Assembly: GCF_001625215.2 (NCBI RefSeq)
Contig: NC_030385.2
Location: 12,455,135 to 12,519,134 of the forward strand
DNA from: Daucus carota subsp. sativus
Taxonomy: Eukaryota; Streptophyta; Magnoliopsida; Apiales; Apiaceae
Length of the DNA: 64,000 nt
Reading direction: 5' to 3'
Below, in pieces: positions 49,369 through 61,205 of the stretch. Below the pieces are notes generated by a model that saw only the letters and a program-made list of their open reading frames with translations, did no database searches and was not told where the DNA came from. Position numbers and translations under genes: made by a program. Numbering within the stretch: the stretch's first letter is position 1; every line of letters begins with the position of its first letter.

Positions 49369-50531
49369 TCAATATACTTATATAAAGGAGAAGCGAGGGG
49401 CGTGTAGATGGCGCCTCTCACATCGCTCCCCTCTATTTTTCTAATTTTCTGAAATTTTTGGATGAAAAATATCAAAATTTAGAACTACTTTTTTTAGTTT
49501 CGGATATATTAGAAGCAAGTTTCAGAATCCTGATTTTGTTTCAGATTATTTATTGAATATAGCAGCTTGAAACTTTTAATCTGATTTTGTTTCAGATTAT
49601 TTAATTATGGGAAAAAGTAGCACACAAGTCATTTTGCACCTATAAATACCCCTATAGGTTGTAGGGTTTTTGATCATCTAAACACAGCATTCTCTCTCAA
49701 TATCACAATCCTATCTCTCTATGGTGATAGTTCTCTTGCTCGATTTCTAACTTGATGGTGCCGTTCTTCTGCAACGATAAGTGAAGACTGTTTATACGGT
49801 ATTAAAAAAATATTAAGGTTGTTGCAAGCAAAGGTACTTATAGACCGCTATGTGGGAGTCGACAGATCCAAACAAGGGAGAAAATTATAGTGTTGACAAT
49901 ACTTGACATGATATTGATGGATGATATCAATAAATTAACTATTAGCACTGTATGTTTGTTGGTTATTCTTTTATAATATTTGTTTTGTTAATCAGACATG
50001 TTTGTTGTTGTTAATTTTTATATGATTTACTTTGTATACAGGAAAATATTATTCATGCATTATCTGTTTGCTTCGTTCAAGCAATTTTTAAGTGAAGACT
50101 GTTCATACAGTAATATTGTTACAAGCAAGGGTAGTTATAGACCGCTATCTCATAGATTTAAGTTAGATGTTTTTGTGCACAATCAATCCAAAATAATTGG
50201 AAGAAGGTGACAATGTAAGAACATAATTACTTTTAAAAAAACACAAATAAAATTAAGATTCGTCGTGCTTTAAATTGTTAATTACGTGTAGAAATATATT
50301 TTCATTTTTTTCACCATGAATTATAGTCCAATTTTTCAATTTTATATATTAGTATTGGTATTACATCAAGATTTTTATAATATAAAATTTATTTTATCCT
50401 ACAAATATTAATTTTTAATCATTAATATACTTTTTATAGACAGCCACAAAATTATTGCATTCTACAAATATTAATATTGAATAATTAATATAATTTTTAT
50501 AGACAGCCGCAACGCGCGGCTTCTCAACTAG
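49369..50531 (+). mobile_element. Non-autonomous Helitron (family D)
   Basis: Begins TC (49369-49370) after A and ends with a GC-rich hairpin (gccgcaacgcgcggc, about 50506-50520), then ttctcaa and CTAG (50528-50531) before T. This is the A|TC...CTAG|T Helitron signature. 1163 bp. An internal segment (gaagactgtt.atac.gtaat ... caagcaa.gtagttatagaccgctat) occurs twice (about 49784-49850 and 50093-50145). A TATA-like ctataaata near 49641 is followed by leader-like sequence with ctctctcaatatcacaatcc. No Rep/helicase frame. Confidence 0.75.
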
Positions 50532-50554
50532 TCTTCATATAAAATTATATCTAT

Positions 50555-51007
50555 GGCTTAATGACCTTTTAGCCCTCGAAGTATGGGTGGAAGTTCCGAT
50601 GCGGCCTCGAAGTTTAAAAACGTACCTCGACCCTCAAAGTATCTTTGTCGTACCTTTTAACCCTTTTTAAAAATACTGGTATAAATTGGGGGATAAACTT
50701 GACAATTCATATTCGGGGTAAAGTTTGGGCGTACCTTTTAACCTTTAGAGTATACATCTCGTTCCTTCTAACCCCTAAAGAATACATTAAAATACATTAG
50801 ATGTTTCTTTTAACCCTTAATGTTTAATGCTCTTTTTAATCCTCACGTGTGAAATGTCAACTTTGTTCACCCCGTTATATACCGGTATACGCCATAAGGG
50901 CAAAAAAGTACGACAAAGATACCTTGAGGTCGAAAGGTACGTTTTTAAACTTCGAGGCCGCATCGGAACATCCACTCAAACTTCAAAAGCTAAAAGGTCA
51001 TTAAGCC
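50555..51007. mobile_element. MULE-like element with perfect 9-bp target duplication
   Basis: Long inverted ends, about 100 bp: ggcttaatgaccttttagc... at the left and gctaaaaggtcattaagcc at the right, with gcggcctcgaagtttaaaaacg inverted inside. Flanked by identical 9-mers tatatctat (50546-50554 and 51008-51016), diagnostic of Mutator-like transposition. 453 bp, non-coding. Confidence 0.92.
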
Positions 51008-51130
51008 TATATCTATTCTAGTCGTTTATGGAATAAAATTACTAGAAATGTTGATACAAATTCTTTTGTAGTATGTCTAGGTTCCTTTATTCTTTTCCAT
51101 TCTGTTGTCAAGCACCAGAGGTCCTAAACA

Positions 51131-51604
51131 CAGGGGTGTAATCAGACCAAATTGTTCGTAGCAACTCGAGCTCCGCTCGAAAATATTCGAATTTGATTCG
51201 GTAATAATCGAGCCGAGCTCAAACTCGAGCTATTTGGATGTTTTACCGAGCCGAGCTCGAGCTTTAAATTACTCGGCTCGTAAGGTTCGCGAGCTTTATC
51301 GAGCCTCTACTATTTTTAAATTTTTTTATTATAAATATATTTTTACAAATATATTTAATATTTTATTTATAATTTATATATTTAATCGAATCGAACTCGA
51401 GCCCAACATATTATATTTTGAGTTTTTGTCAATATTTAGTGACTCGATTCGAGCTTTTTCGAGCCGAACTCAAGCCTATCGAACTGTTTACGAGCCGAGC
51501 TTCGAACTTGAAATTAAAGGCTCCGTCGAACTTGAACTCGAGCCCCGAACTTTTCAGTCGAGCTCGAGCCTGACAGTATTCGACTCGGCTCGATTACACC
51601 CCTA
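51131..51604. mobile_element. hAT-type non-autonomous element rich in GAGC motifs
   Basis: Left end caggggtgtaat and right end attacacccctа-type (attacacccct) are inverted repeats. Flanking octamers cctaaaca and ccgataca match 6/8. The interior is a dense array of cgagc/gctcg motifs in both orientations (probable transposase-binding subterminal repeats). The 149-aa frame across it is an artefact of these repeats. Confidence 0.75.
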
Positions 51605-51646
51605 CCGATACATATATTTTGTTACAGCAAGTCCAAGCGATGTCTT

Positions 51647-52029
51647 GGAGCAAGTCCAACAATGCCTTAAATTGATGTCCTAAGCTCAAATTTAAGGCAT
51701 TTGGATGAAATGTGTGCTCCAACAATGTCCTAGTAGTGCCGTCACAAGGACATCCAACAAGTGTCTTATTTTTAGGGCACTACCAGGCATGTCCTAAACC
51801 AATTTTCTCAATAAAATATTAGCTTCCCTCCATTCCACTACATCTCTCTCCTCTTACATTTTCACTTCCCTCCAATATTAATTCAAATAAATTATTGATT
51901 TAATTATAAGGCACAATTATAAGGCATGTTGTTGGAGTTCATACATCACAATGGCGTCCTAAATCATTAGGACATTATTTTTTATTATATTTTTAAGACA
52001 CTTGATAGAGCATTGTTGGACTTGCTCTT
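51647..52029. mobile_element. MITE with GAGCAAGTCCAACAATG ends
   Basis: Left ggagcaagtccaacaatgcc and right gcattgttggacttgctctt are near-perfect inverted repeats. 383 bp, non-coding. A second, diverged copy begins immediately after it. Confidence 0.82.
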
Positions 52030-53278
52030 AAAACATGTCCTAAGTCATAATGCACGGCATTTGATAGAAAATGTTGATCCAACAATGTTCAAGTGATGCC
52101 TCATATCACTATGATAACCTTTTTAAGTCTTATTATTACAGCACCTCTCTCCTTGCTATATTCTATATCTTAATTATAATAAATTCTTAACCATGCTATT
52201 TTTCTCTCTCTACTTTATATTGTGCTTTAATATTGAAAGATAATTTTTAATAATAAAATATCAAACATATATTATATACTTATATATAATAAGCGTAAGG
52301 GAGATAATTTGGTCGCATGGTCACATGGTCCAAAAGCTTATCATCCGTTGGATCGTATGTTGAACAAATAAGTACCGTTAGATTAGAACAAAATTAACTT
52401 CTAATTCTATAAGGCAACTGATATCTACTTGCATGTTTATAATTCTTTTTTTGAATCCAAAACAAATTATGTCTTTCACATGTTTATGATTTTTTTAATC
52501 CAAAATAAATATTTTCTACTAGCTTTAATTGCAAAATCATATAAATCGAACCGTCACAAAATTATTTTTATCTAATATATTTTAAAATTAATAAGCCGGA
52601 TATTTTAATCCAAAATAAATATTTCCTACCAGTTTTAATTGTAGAATCATATAAATTGTACTGTGATAAAATTATTTTTATCTAATGTATTTTAAAATTA
52701 GTAAGCCAAATTTAAATCATATCATAATAATTCTAATATAAAATACATTTATAAATATAATCTAATGGAAGTTGACGTCACATATTTTTCTCAATATATA
52801 TTAAAATTTGATAGAAAAAATTTAATACTTTGGCATGATACATAAGAGAAAAGGAATGACTTAATTACAATACTTTATTTGAAGCCATTAATGACCGTGA
52901 CGGTGTAATTTATATTGCATCGTCACTCGGATGATCCAACATGTGTAACCAATTTATTATTTTTTTATTTTTTACAGGAACAAGTCTGAAAAGTAGAACC
53001 TATATATTTTTACAATAGTTCTGACTCACAAACAAATCATAATTTCAAATTTTATTTAACTGAAAATTTTAATTTATTATTTATAAATTAAATCCTTTCA
53101 CACCACTTACAATATATTTAAAAAAGTTTATAAATAATTAAAAAGCTCTCGTGCCTTGCACGAGCATTGTTGAAGTTGAACTTAATTGAATATGTCATAA
53201 ATCACTAGAACAACATTTTTTATATTATGTTTAAGGCTTGAACACTGAACCAGAACACTCCTGAACTTGCTGTTAGAA
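52030..53278. mobile_element. Second MITE copy split by a Helitron
   Basis: The diverged left half (aaaacatgtcctaagtcataatg ... gatccaacaatgttc) spans 52030-52260. The right half resumes after the Helitron at about 53160 and ends near 53278 (ttaaggcttgaacactgaac...cctgaacttgct). The Helitron therefore inserted into an existing MITE. Confidence 0.6.
52261..53158 (+). mobile_element. Non-autonomous Helitron, family A copy 1
   Basis: Starts A|TC, then the family-A 5' block (attatatacttatatataat, aagcgtaagggagataattt, ggtcgcatgg) and runs to a 3' hairpin (ctcgtgccttgcacgag, 53147-53163). The CTAG terminus is lost. The same blocks occur inverted in copies 2-4. Non-coding. Confidence 0.7.
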
Positions 53279-53394
53279 TATTAGTGAATCACATATCTCA
53301 GCCATAGTGTCGGCCCAGCAATTGCGGAATAGCGCTCATATATTGCGGTTCGTCCATTAACCGAAGATTTAAAACTCTAACTATATATAATATA

Positions 53395-54890
53395 CTAGCT
53401 TATAACCCGTGCAATGCACGGGCGGTTATAATATTTGTTATTTTATCGTATATATTTTAATTTAAACTAATATTATTGTGAGAATAAAATTATGATAGAA
53501 TAATATAATTAAATAAATTTTTTATTTAACATATGATAAATTCTTATATATAATTTCGTCAAATGTCTAATTAAAAATTAGATCGAACATATATATTTTA
53601 CCGAGAATGTTAAAATATATTTTTTTCATGTTATAATTTAAGGAGATCTATAAAATCAGATATAAATCAACCAATCAATCTTTTAATATTTCGTTATTGA
53701 TAAATTAATAATATAATATGTAACATATTAAGTTAAAAAAGACGCGTAAAACCAAATACCGACCCATCATACTAATCTAAATGTTTTGGTTTGATAGATA
53801 TTAAAATATATTATAACATGTTATAAATTAAGAAGGTTCGTGGGTCGAATACCAACCGGCTCACCAAACTCGACTGACCTACCGACTAACTGAACTTTTC
53901 ATGTTTGGAATTTAACAGTATAATAGTATATTATATATTTATAATATTACTTTTAAAGTGATTCCATTAGTGTATTTAAAAATAATGTTAATGTATTTTG
54001 GTTGAAAAATATCACAGGTTATTTATTAATGATGATATATAATAATATTATATTTTTATATATGTAGAAAATCCATTTTTTAGTTGAAAAATATGAAAAA
54101 GATAATGTGTTTTAGTTAAAAAAGTAATTACTATGTTTCTCGATGTTATTTTAAATGATGGAGTTTTTTTAGTTAGAAAATATAAAAAAAAGATAACATA
54201 TTTTAATTTAAAAGAATAATTGGTATATAGATAGGCTCGTATTTTGGCTCAAGTACCGACTGACCAAATTTTTAATGTTTCGGCTCTAATAGTATAATAA
54301 TAATATAGATATATTTTATATGAATGTTGCATGTGTTATTTTAGGAAAATCGAATTTCTAGTTAGGATTTTGAAAAAGAATGTGTTTTAGTTATATAAAA
54401 AAAAAGTAGTTGCTATGTTGTCCAATATTATTTTTAGAAAATTGAGTTTTTTTAGTTTGAACATATAAAAAAAAAAGATAATAGATTTAGTTAGAAAGAT
54501 AATTGATTATATAAGTAGACCCATAATTTGGCCCAAGTACCGACCGACCAAAAGTTTAATGTTTCGGCTTTAATAGTATGGTAAACTAATATTTTTGTGA
54601 GAATAAAATTATGATATATGTAGCCTGTGTTAATTGTAGAGTATCCGTTTTTTAGTTAGAATATATAAAAAAGATAATGTGTTTTAGTTAAAAAGGTAAT
54701 TGTTATGTTTTTCGATGTTATTTTAAATAATAGAGTTTTTTATTTAGAAAATATAAAAAAAAGATAACATATTTCAGTTAAAAAAAATAATTGATATATA
54801 GATAGGCCCGTATTTTGGCCCAAGTACCGACTGACCAAATTTTCAATGTTTCGACTTTAATAGTATAGTATAGATAGATGCGTATATATT
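53395..54890 (-). mobile_element. Helitron family B with repeated 5'-end units
   Basis: The minus-strand 3' end CTAG (53395-53398) is followed on the plus strand by the hairpin cccgtgcaatgcacggg. To the right, blocks of the form ggccc..gtaccgactgaccaaattttcaatgtttcg.ctttaatagtata recur at about 54236-54303, 54520-54580 and 54806-54873, spaced about 285 bp. These are family-B 5'-terminal units, giving several alternative 5' ends to one 3' end. Confidence 0.65.
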
Positions 54891-55314
54891 TTTAAAGGTT
54901 TGACTTTAGTTTTTGGTATAGTCAAATTGGTCTTATATTTGTTCTATGTTTTGATTTTATATTTGTTTTATGTTTTGGTTTGTTTATATTTTGTTTGAAG
55001 CCCGCTAATCATAAAAGTCTTTATAAAAGCCCGCGTACCGAGATCAAATTTTTAATGTTTCGGCTTTAATAGTATAATATTTTTTAAGGTTTGACTTTAG
55101 TTTTGGTATAGTCAAATAGATTTTATATTTGTTTTATGTTTTGATCTTATATGTGTTTTATGTTTTGATTTGTTTATATATTGTTTGAAGCCCGCTAATT
55201 ATATTTTATGGTTTGATTTGTCTATATTTTGTTTGAAGCCCGCTAATTATAAAAGTCCACATAAAAGCCCGCGTACCGACCGACCAAACTTTTAATGTTT
55301 CGGCTTTAATAGTA
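54891..55314 (-). mobile_element. Further family-B 5'-end units
   Basis: Units at about 55020-55075 and 55252-55314 (cccgcgtaccgaccgaccaaacttttaatgtttcggctttaatagta) continue the array. tttgtttatattttgtttgaagcccgctaat repeats three times between 54960 and 55240. The last unit abuts the next Helitron end exactly. Confidence 0.6.
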
Positions 55315-56300
55315 CTAGCTTATAGCCCGTGCAAGGCACGGGAGCTTTTTAATTATTTATAAACTTTTTAAATATATTTTAAATGGTGTGAAAAAATTTA
55401 ATTTATAATAATAAATTAAAATTATATGTATCATGTCAAAGTATTAAATTCTTTCTATCAAATTTTAAATTATTTTAAGTAGAATATGTGACGCCAACTC
55501 CTATTAGATTATATTTATAAATGTATTTTATATTAGAATTATTATAATGTGATTTAAATATTTTTCTAAAAATTTTTATGATTCGAGATTAAAATTGATA
55601 AACACAATTTGTTTTGAATTAAGAAAATGAATCATGAACATGCAATAAGATGGTAGAATTTGTTTTGAATTAAGAAGATGAATCATAAACATGCAATAAG
55701 ATGGTAGAATTTGTTTTGGATTAAGAAAAAGTTTTTGTATTCGTTCCTCACATAAATCGGGCTTATTAATTTTAAAATATATTAGATAAAAATAATTTTG
55801 TGACGGTGCGATTTATATGATTCTACAAATAAAATTGGTAGAAAATATTTATTTTGGATTAAAAAAATTATAAACACGTGAAATACAGAAGAATAGGAAT
55901 TATAAACATGCGAGTAGATATCTGTTGTCTTATGGAACAGAAGTTAAATTTGTTCTAATCTAACGGTACTTATTTGTTCAATATACGATCCGATGGATAA
56001 AAATAATTTTTTGACGGTGTGATTTATACGATTCTATAATTAAAATTTGTAGGAATTATTTATTTTGGATTAAAAAAATCAAAAACACATGAAACATAGA
56101 ATTTGTTTTGTTTGATTCAGAAAAGGAATTATAAACATTCAAGTAGATGTCAGTTTCCTTATAGAACAGAATTTAATTTTGTTCCAATCTAACGGTGCTT
56201 ATTTGTTCAATATACAATCCAACGAATGATAAGTTTTTAGACCATAAGACCATGCGACCAAATTATCTCCATTACACTTATTATATATGAGTATATAATT
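55315..56300 (-). mobile_element. Non-autonomous Helitron, family A copy 2
   Basis: Minus-strand 3' end CTAG (55315-55318), ctataag spacer and hairpin cccgtgccttgcacggg. The 5' block (cttattatatatgagtatataat on the plus strand, about 56277-56299) closes the copy. An internal 60-bp duplication (gaattttgttttgaattaag.a theme, 55615-55720) is present. Very similar to copy 3. Confidence 0.78.
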
Positions 56301-56824
56301 TGACGTTTAGACTTTCCGCACACATCTTTACGTATAAATATGTCACCCATGTTCGTATTAATTGTAAAAGATTAATTTTTTAGTTAGAAAATTTATAAAA
56401 AGATAATATATTTTAGTTAAAAAAGTAATTACCATATTTCTCAATGTTTTTTTAGAAGATTGAGTTTTTTAGTCAAAAATATAAAAAAGGTAATATATTT
56501 TAATTAAAAGGATTAATCGGTTATATAGATAGGCACGTAATTTGGCCCAAATTAAAAAGAATAATTGGTTATATTGATAGGCCCAAAATAATTGGTTATA
56601 TAGATAGACCTGTATTTTGGCCCAAGTACTGACCTACCAAACTTTTAATGTTTCAGTTTTAAAAGGATTATTAATTGATTATGTAGATAGACCCGTATTT
56701 TGGCCCAAATTAAAAAAAATAATTGATTATATAGATAGGTTCAGAATAATTGGTTATATATATAGGCCCGTATTTTGGCCCAAGTATCGACCGACCAAAC
56801 TTTTAATGTTTCGGCTTTAATAGT
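56301..56824 (-). mobile_element. Family-B Helitron 5'-end units between copies 2 and 3
   Basis: More units (ggcccgtattttggcccaag... tttaatgtttcgg) at about 56582-56660 and 56762-56824, with truncated ones between. The frame 56617-56820 is only this repeat translated. Confidence 0.6.
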
Positions 56825-57780
56825 ATAGCTTATAGCCCGTGCAAGGCACGGGAGCTTTTTAATTATTTATAAACTTTTTAAATATATTTTAAATGGTGTG
56901 AAAAAATTTAATTTATAAATAATAAATTAAAATTGTATGTATCATGCCAACGTATTAAATTCTTTCTATCAAATTTTAAATTATTTTAAGTAGAATATGT
57001 GACGGCAACTCCATTTAGATTATATTTATAAATGTATTTTATATTAAAATTATTATAATGTGATTTAAATATTTTTCTAAAAATTTTTGTAGTTCGAGAT
57101 TAAAATTGATAAACACGATTTGTTTTGAATTAAGAAGATGAATCATAATCATGAAATAAGATGGTAGAATTTGCTTTGGATTAAGAAAAAGTTTTTGTAT
57201 TCGTTCCTCACATAAATCGGGCTTATTAATTTTGAAATATATTAGATAAAAATAATTTTGTGACGGTGCGATTTATATGATTCTACAGATAAAATTGGAA
57301 GAAAATATTTATTTTGGATTAAAAAAATCATGAACACGTGAAATACAGAATTTGTTTTGGATTCAGAAAAGAAATTATAAACATGCAAGTAGATATCAGT
57401 TGTCTTATGAAACAGAATTTAATTTTGTTCTAATCTAACGGTGCTTATTTGTTCAATATAGGATCCGATGGATAAAAATAATTTTTTGACGGTGTGATTT
57501 ATACGATTCTATAATTAAAATTTGTAGGAAATATTTATTTTGGATTAAAAAAACCAAAAACACATGAAAGACAGAATTTATTTTGGATTCGAAAAAGGAA
57601 TTATAAACATGCTAAGTAGATATCAGTTTCCTTATAGAACATAATTTAATTTTGTTCTAATCTAACGGTGCTTATTTGTTCAACATACGATCCAACGGAT
57701 GATAAGTTTTTGGACCATAGGACCATGCGACCAAATTATCTCCCTTACGCTTATTATATATAAGTATATAATAGTATAGA
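56825..57780 (-). mobile_element. Non-autonomous Helitron, family A copy 3
   Basis: The hairpin cccgtgcaaggcacggg follows the left boundary. The right boundary is GA on the plus strand at 57779-57780 (TC on the minus strand) after A, giving the 5' terminus tctatactattatatactta. About 955 bp, clearly homologous along its length to copy 2. The 3' CTAG has become CTAT. Confidence 0.78.
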
Positions 57781-57784
57781 TATA

Positions 57785-57975
57785 TAAGAGTAGTGCTAAG
57801 TGCATATAATTGGGTACAAAAAATTTGTACATAATGATGTGGCAAGTGATGTGGTGGGTTTTAATTGGGGTGGTTGGTGTAAATGCAGGGGGGTCATCCA
57901 ATTAAAATCCACCACATGTCATTATGTACATGTTTTTGTACACAATTATGTGCATCAAGCATTTTCCATAATATA
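57785..57975. mobile_element. Short foldback element
   Basis: Almost a perfect palindrome: ataattgggtacaaaaaatttgtacataatg and gtggtgggttttaattgg at the left are inverted at 57898-57955 (ccaattaaaatccaccac, cattatgtacatg). About 190 bp. Confidence 0.75.
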
Positions 57976-58832
57976 ATTGTATAATAATCAACAAGTAGCA
58001 CAATGAAAATAAGATTATATTCTCCAGACTATAGCTAGGTTCGGATGTGGGAAAATATTTTAAGTGTAAGGTGTTAAATAGCATGCACATATAGGTTGAT
58101 TCCATCATATTCTACACAGGTCTATGTCTATATTCAGTGTATTCATATAAATCATAGTTGGAGTGCTTTGTTAATAATTCCACACATTTGTCTTTGCATT
58201 ACCTAACTAAATTAAATATACCATTATATTGCAAGTTGTTTGATGCAATTCGCATAAAACAAGCAAGGTTTGTATGCTTGGATTTCCTAACAAGTCTATG
58301 GTCGGTGTACCCAGGATGCTTAATCAACACTGATTAATATTTTAAACATCTATTTGCGCATAATATGGTTTTATAGTTAAGTTGTAATATTTAATATGTA
58401 TAAGATAATTTTCTTTTAAATATTTTCAATTCTATGTATAACGATCAATCAGCTAACTATTTCAGTATACAATTTGTTTTCCAGCTTACTTGTATTGGCG
58501 GTCGGGGATTTGTACCGGCTCTATTATGTTTTGGTTGATGAAAATGCTTCTCTTTTTTTTTTTTTTACAAAAAAAAAAGGATATTTTTTGTTTTAACTTG
58601 CAATATTTAATATGCACAAGTTGATTTTCTTTTTGAGTCAACTAACTATATGACAGAAAATAGTTAAATTGTAATAATTGATATACATAAGATGGTTTTT
58701 TTAAAAAAAAACTTGTAATATTTAATATGCATAAGATGGGTTTCTTTTGAGTCGATTAGTACATGACAAAAAAATAGTGAACTTGTAATAAATTACAAGA
58801 CCATAACTAATAACTATAAGGTGATTTTAATA
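57976..58832. other. No gene; possible LINE-like tail
   Basis: 58485-58580 (cggtcggggatttgtaccgg, tatgttttggttgatgaaaatgc, then T and A runs) resembles the tail of a non-LTR element. A similar tail is at about 63540-63650. No reverse-transcriptase frame was seen. Confidence 0.35.
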
Positions 58833-59064
58833 CTCCCGCCGTCCAACCAGATTTTTTACGTTACTTTTTGGTAACTATTTTAAGAATCTTATAAAATATA
58901 CTTACATTATATATTTTTTTTAAAAAAAATTTGAAAAAAGAAAATTTGACGTTTAAACTTTTATTCAGAAAAAATAATTAATAATACGTTATAAAATTAT
59001 ACTTTACGAGAGTCACAAAATGCGTGCAACAGTGTACGTAAACAATTAGGCGGGATGGAGGGAA
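58833..59064. mobile_element. Stowaway-like MITE
   Basis: ctcccgccgtccaaccagatt at the left; taggcgggatggagggaa at the right, inverted, with TA flanks. Confidence 0.8.
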
Positions 59065-59314
59065 TATGGTTGATAATGCATGCAAAGTCAAATACTGTGT
59101 GGGATTATTTTTGTTACAAATTTAGAGTAAACGTTAAGATTATAAAAAAAAAATGTGAAAACATGCATGGGCGGTTGTATTAGATTTCCGCATAGCCGCC
59201 CAGATCTCGAAGTTGCAGTGTCTTCATAGATCCTAACTAACATGGATGATTAGAAATAGAATCATGAGCAGAATACCTCATTCTCTCAAGTTTCCTTCCA
59301 TTACCATTAATATA

Positions 59315-59580
59315 CTCCCTCCATCTCATTCTCATATTATGTGTCTTGTTTTGACTATTCAACAGTTAAATTGATTAGATTTTGACTGCAAATTATATAT
59401 ATTATCCGACTTAAAAAGATTAGAATACCTACTTTATTATAAAATATATCTAATCCCATGCAAAATTCATTTTTCAGATTTTTAAAATAATTAATAAATT
59501 TTCTTTAATTAATAATCAAAATTTGGCTATATTGACTACCTAATAGTCAAAAGAATACACATAATATGAGACGGAAGGAG
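59315..59580. mobile_element. Stowaway-like MITE
   Basis: ctccctccatctcattctcat and atgagacggaaggag are inverted ends with TA on both sides. The interior tattatgtgtcttgttttgac is repeated inverted near the right end. Confidence 0.85.
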
Positions 59581-59688
59581 TAGTATTAACAACCTGATAA
59601 GTATAATTTATCAGGACTCAAGGAGTTTCATTAACTGCAAACGTGATAAAAAAAACATGAAAAGAGAAGTTTTATTCTTTAATAATAA

Positions 59689-60563
59689 CTAGCTTATAGC
59701 CCGTGCAAGGCACGGGAACTTTTTAATTATTTATAAACTTTTTAAATATATTGTAAGTGGTGTGAAAGAATTTAATTCATAAATAATAAATTAGAATTTT
59801 CATTTAAATAAAATTTGAAATTATGATTTGTTTGTAAGTCAGAACTATTGTAAAAATATATAGGTTCTACTTATTTCTGTAAAAAAAATGGTTACACATG
59901 TTGGATCATCTGACGATGCAGTATAAAATACACCGCCACACTCATTAATGGCTTCAAGTAAACTATTGTAATCAAGTCATTATTTTTCTCTTACGTATCA
60001 TGCCAAAGTATTATATTTTTTCTATCAAATTTTAATATATATTGAGAAGAATATGTGACATCAACTTCCATTAGATTATATTTATAAACATATTTTACAT
60101 AAGAATTATTATAATAATATGATTTGAATTTAGCTTACTAATTTTAAAATATATTTGATAAAAATAATTTTGTGACAATGCGATTTATATGATTCTACAA
60201 TTAAAACTGGTAGGAAATATTTATTTTGAATTTAAATATCCGGCTTATTAATTTTAAAATATATTAGATAAAAATAATTTTGTGACGGTGCAATTTATAT
60301 GATTCTACGATTAAAGCTGATAGGAAATATTTATCTTGGATTTAAAAAAATCATAAACATGTGAAAGACAGAATTTGTTTTGGATTCAGAAAAGGAATTA
60401 TAAACATGCATATCAGTTGCCTTACAGAAATAGAAGTTAATTTTGTTCTAATCTAACGGTACTTATTTGTTGAATATACGATCCAACGGATGATAAGCTT
60501 TTGGACCATGTGACCATGCGACCAAATTATCTCCCTTACGCTTATTATATATAAGTATATAAT
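59689..60563 (-). mobile_element. Non-autonomous Helitron, family A copy 4
   Basis: Minus-strand 3' end CTAG (59689-59692) with hairpin cccgtgcaaggcacggg. The 5' block is on the right (gcgaccaaattatctccctt, acgcttattatatataagta, about 60518-60562). Its middle (59795-60120) corresponds to family-A copy 1 rather than copies 2-3, so the family has at least two interior subtypes. Confidence 0.78.
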
Positions 60564-60587
60564 TAGGCTTATCATCTTTTATAAATT

Positions 60588-61085
60588 GGGTTAATTATCA
60601 AGTTGGTCATTAAAGTGGGCTTAATGTATCAAGTTGGTCACTGAACTCAAAACGGTATCAAGATGATCACTAAAGTCACCATAAATATCAAAAAAGTACC
60701 TTCAAATATGAGTTCAAGTAATAAAAATATTATTTATAAAATTTTACACATTATTTTTAAATGTTACCACAACCAGCTAAAAGGTTATGACTTCTGGTAT
60801 TTAAAATAATATATTTATATTTTATCAAGTTTATTTATTATTTAGTTATTTTCTTTGTTTTAATTATCATAAATATTAGAAATCATAACCTTTTACTTGG
60901 TTTTGGTAACATTCAAAAATAATGTGTAAAATTTTATACATAATATTTTTACAACTTGAACTTATATTTCAAGGTATTTATTTGATATTTATGACCACTT
61001 CAGTGATCATCTTGATACCGTTTTGAGTTCAGTGACCAATTTGATACATTAAGCCTACTTCAGTGACCAACTAGATAATTAACCC
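60588..61085. mobile_element. MULE-like element with long inverted repeats
   Basis: About 125 bp at the left (gggttaattatcaagttggtc, aaaacggtatcaagatgatcac) is inverted at the right (gtgatcatcttgataccgtt, gaccaactagataattaaccc). The same 9-mer ttataaatt flanks it (60579-60587; 61087-61095, one base off the end), matching a MULE target duplication. Non-coding. Confidence 0.85.
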
Positions 61086-61205
61086 TTTATAAATTTAATG
61101 TGTTCAGAAAAATTTAGGGCGATTGAGAATTGAATCTATTGGAACAGAGCCACTATCACTAAATTGTTTATCTTGCCGTTACTGAGAGAAGTATCAAGTT
61201 GTATT

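Noticed and set aside
51234..51683. 149-codon open frame rich in SSR/ELE residues
   Set aside because: It is the translation of gagc/gctcg subterminal repeats of a non-autonomous element.
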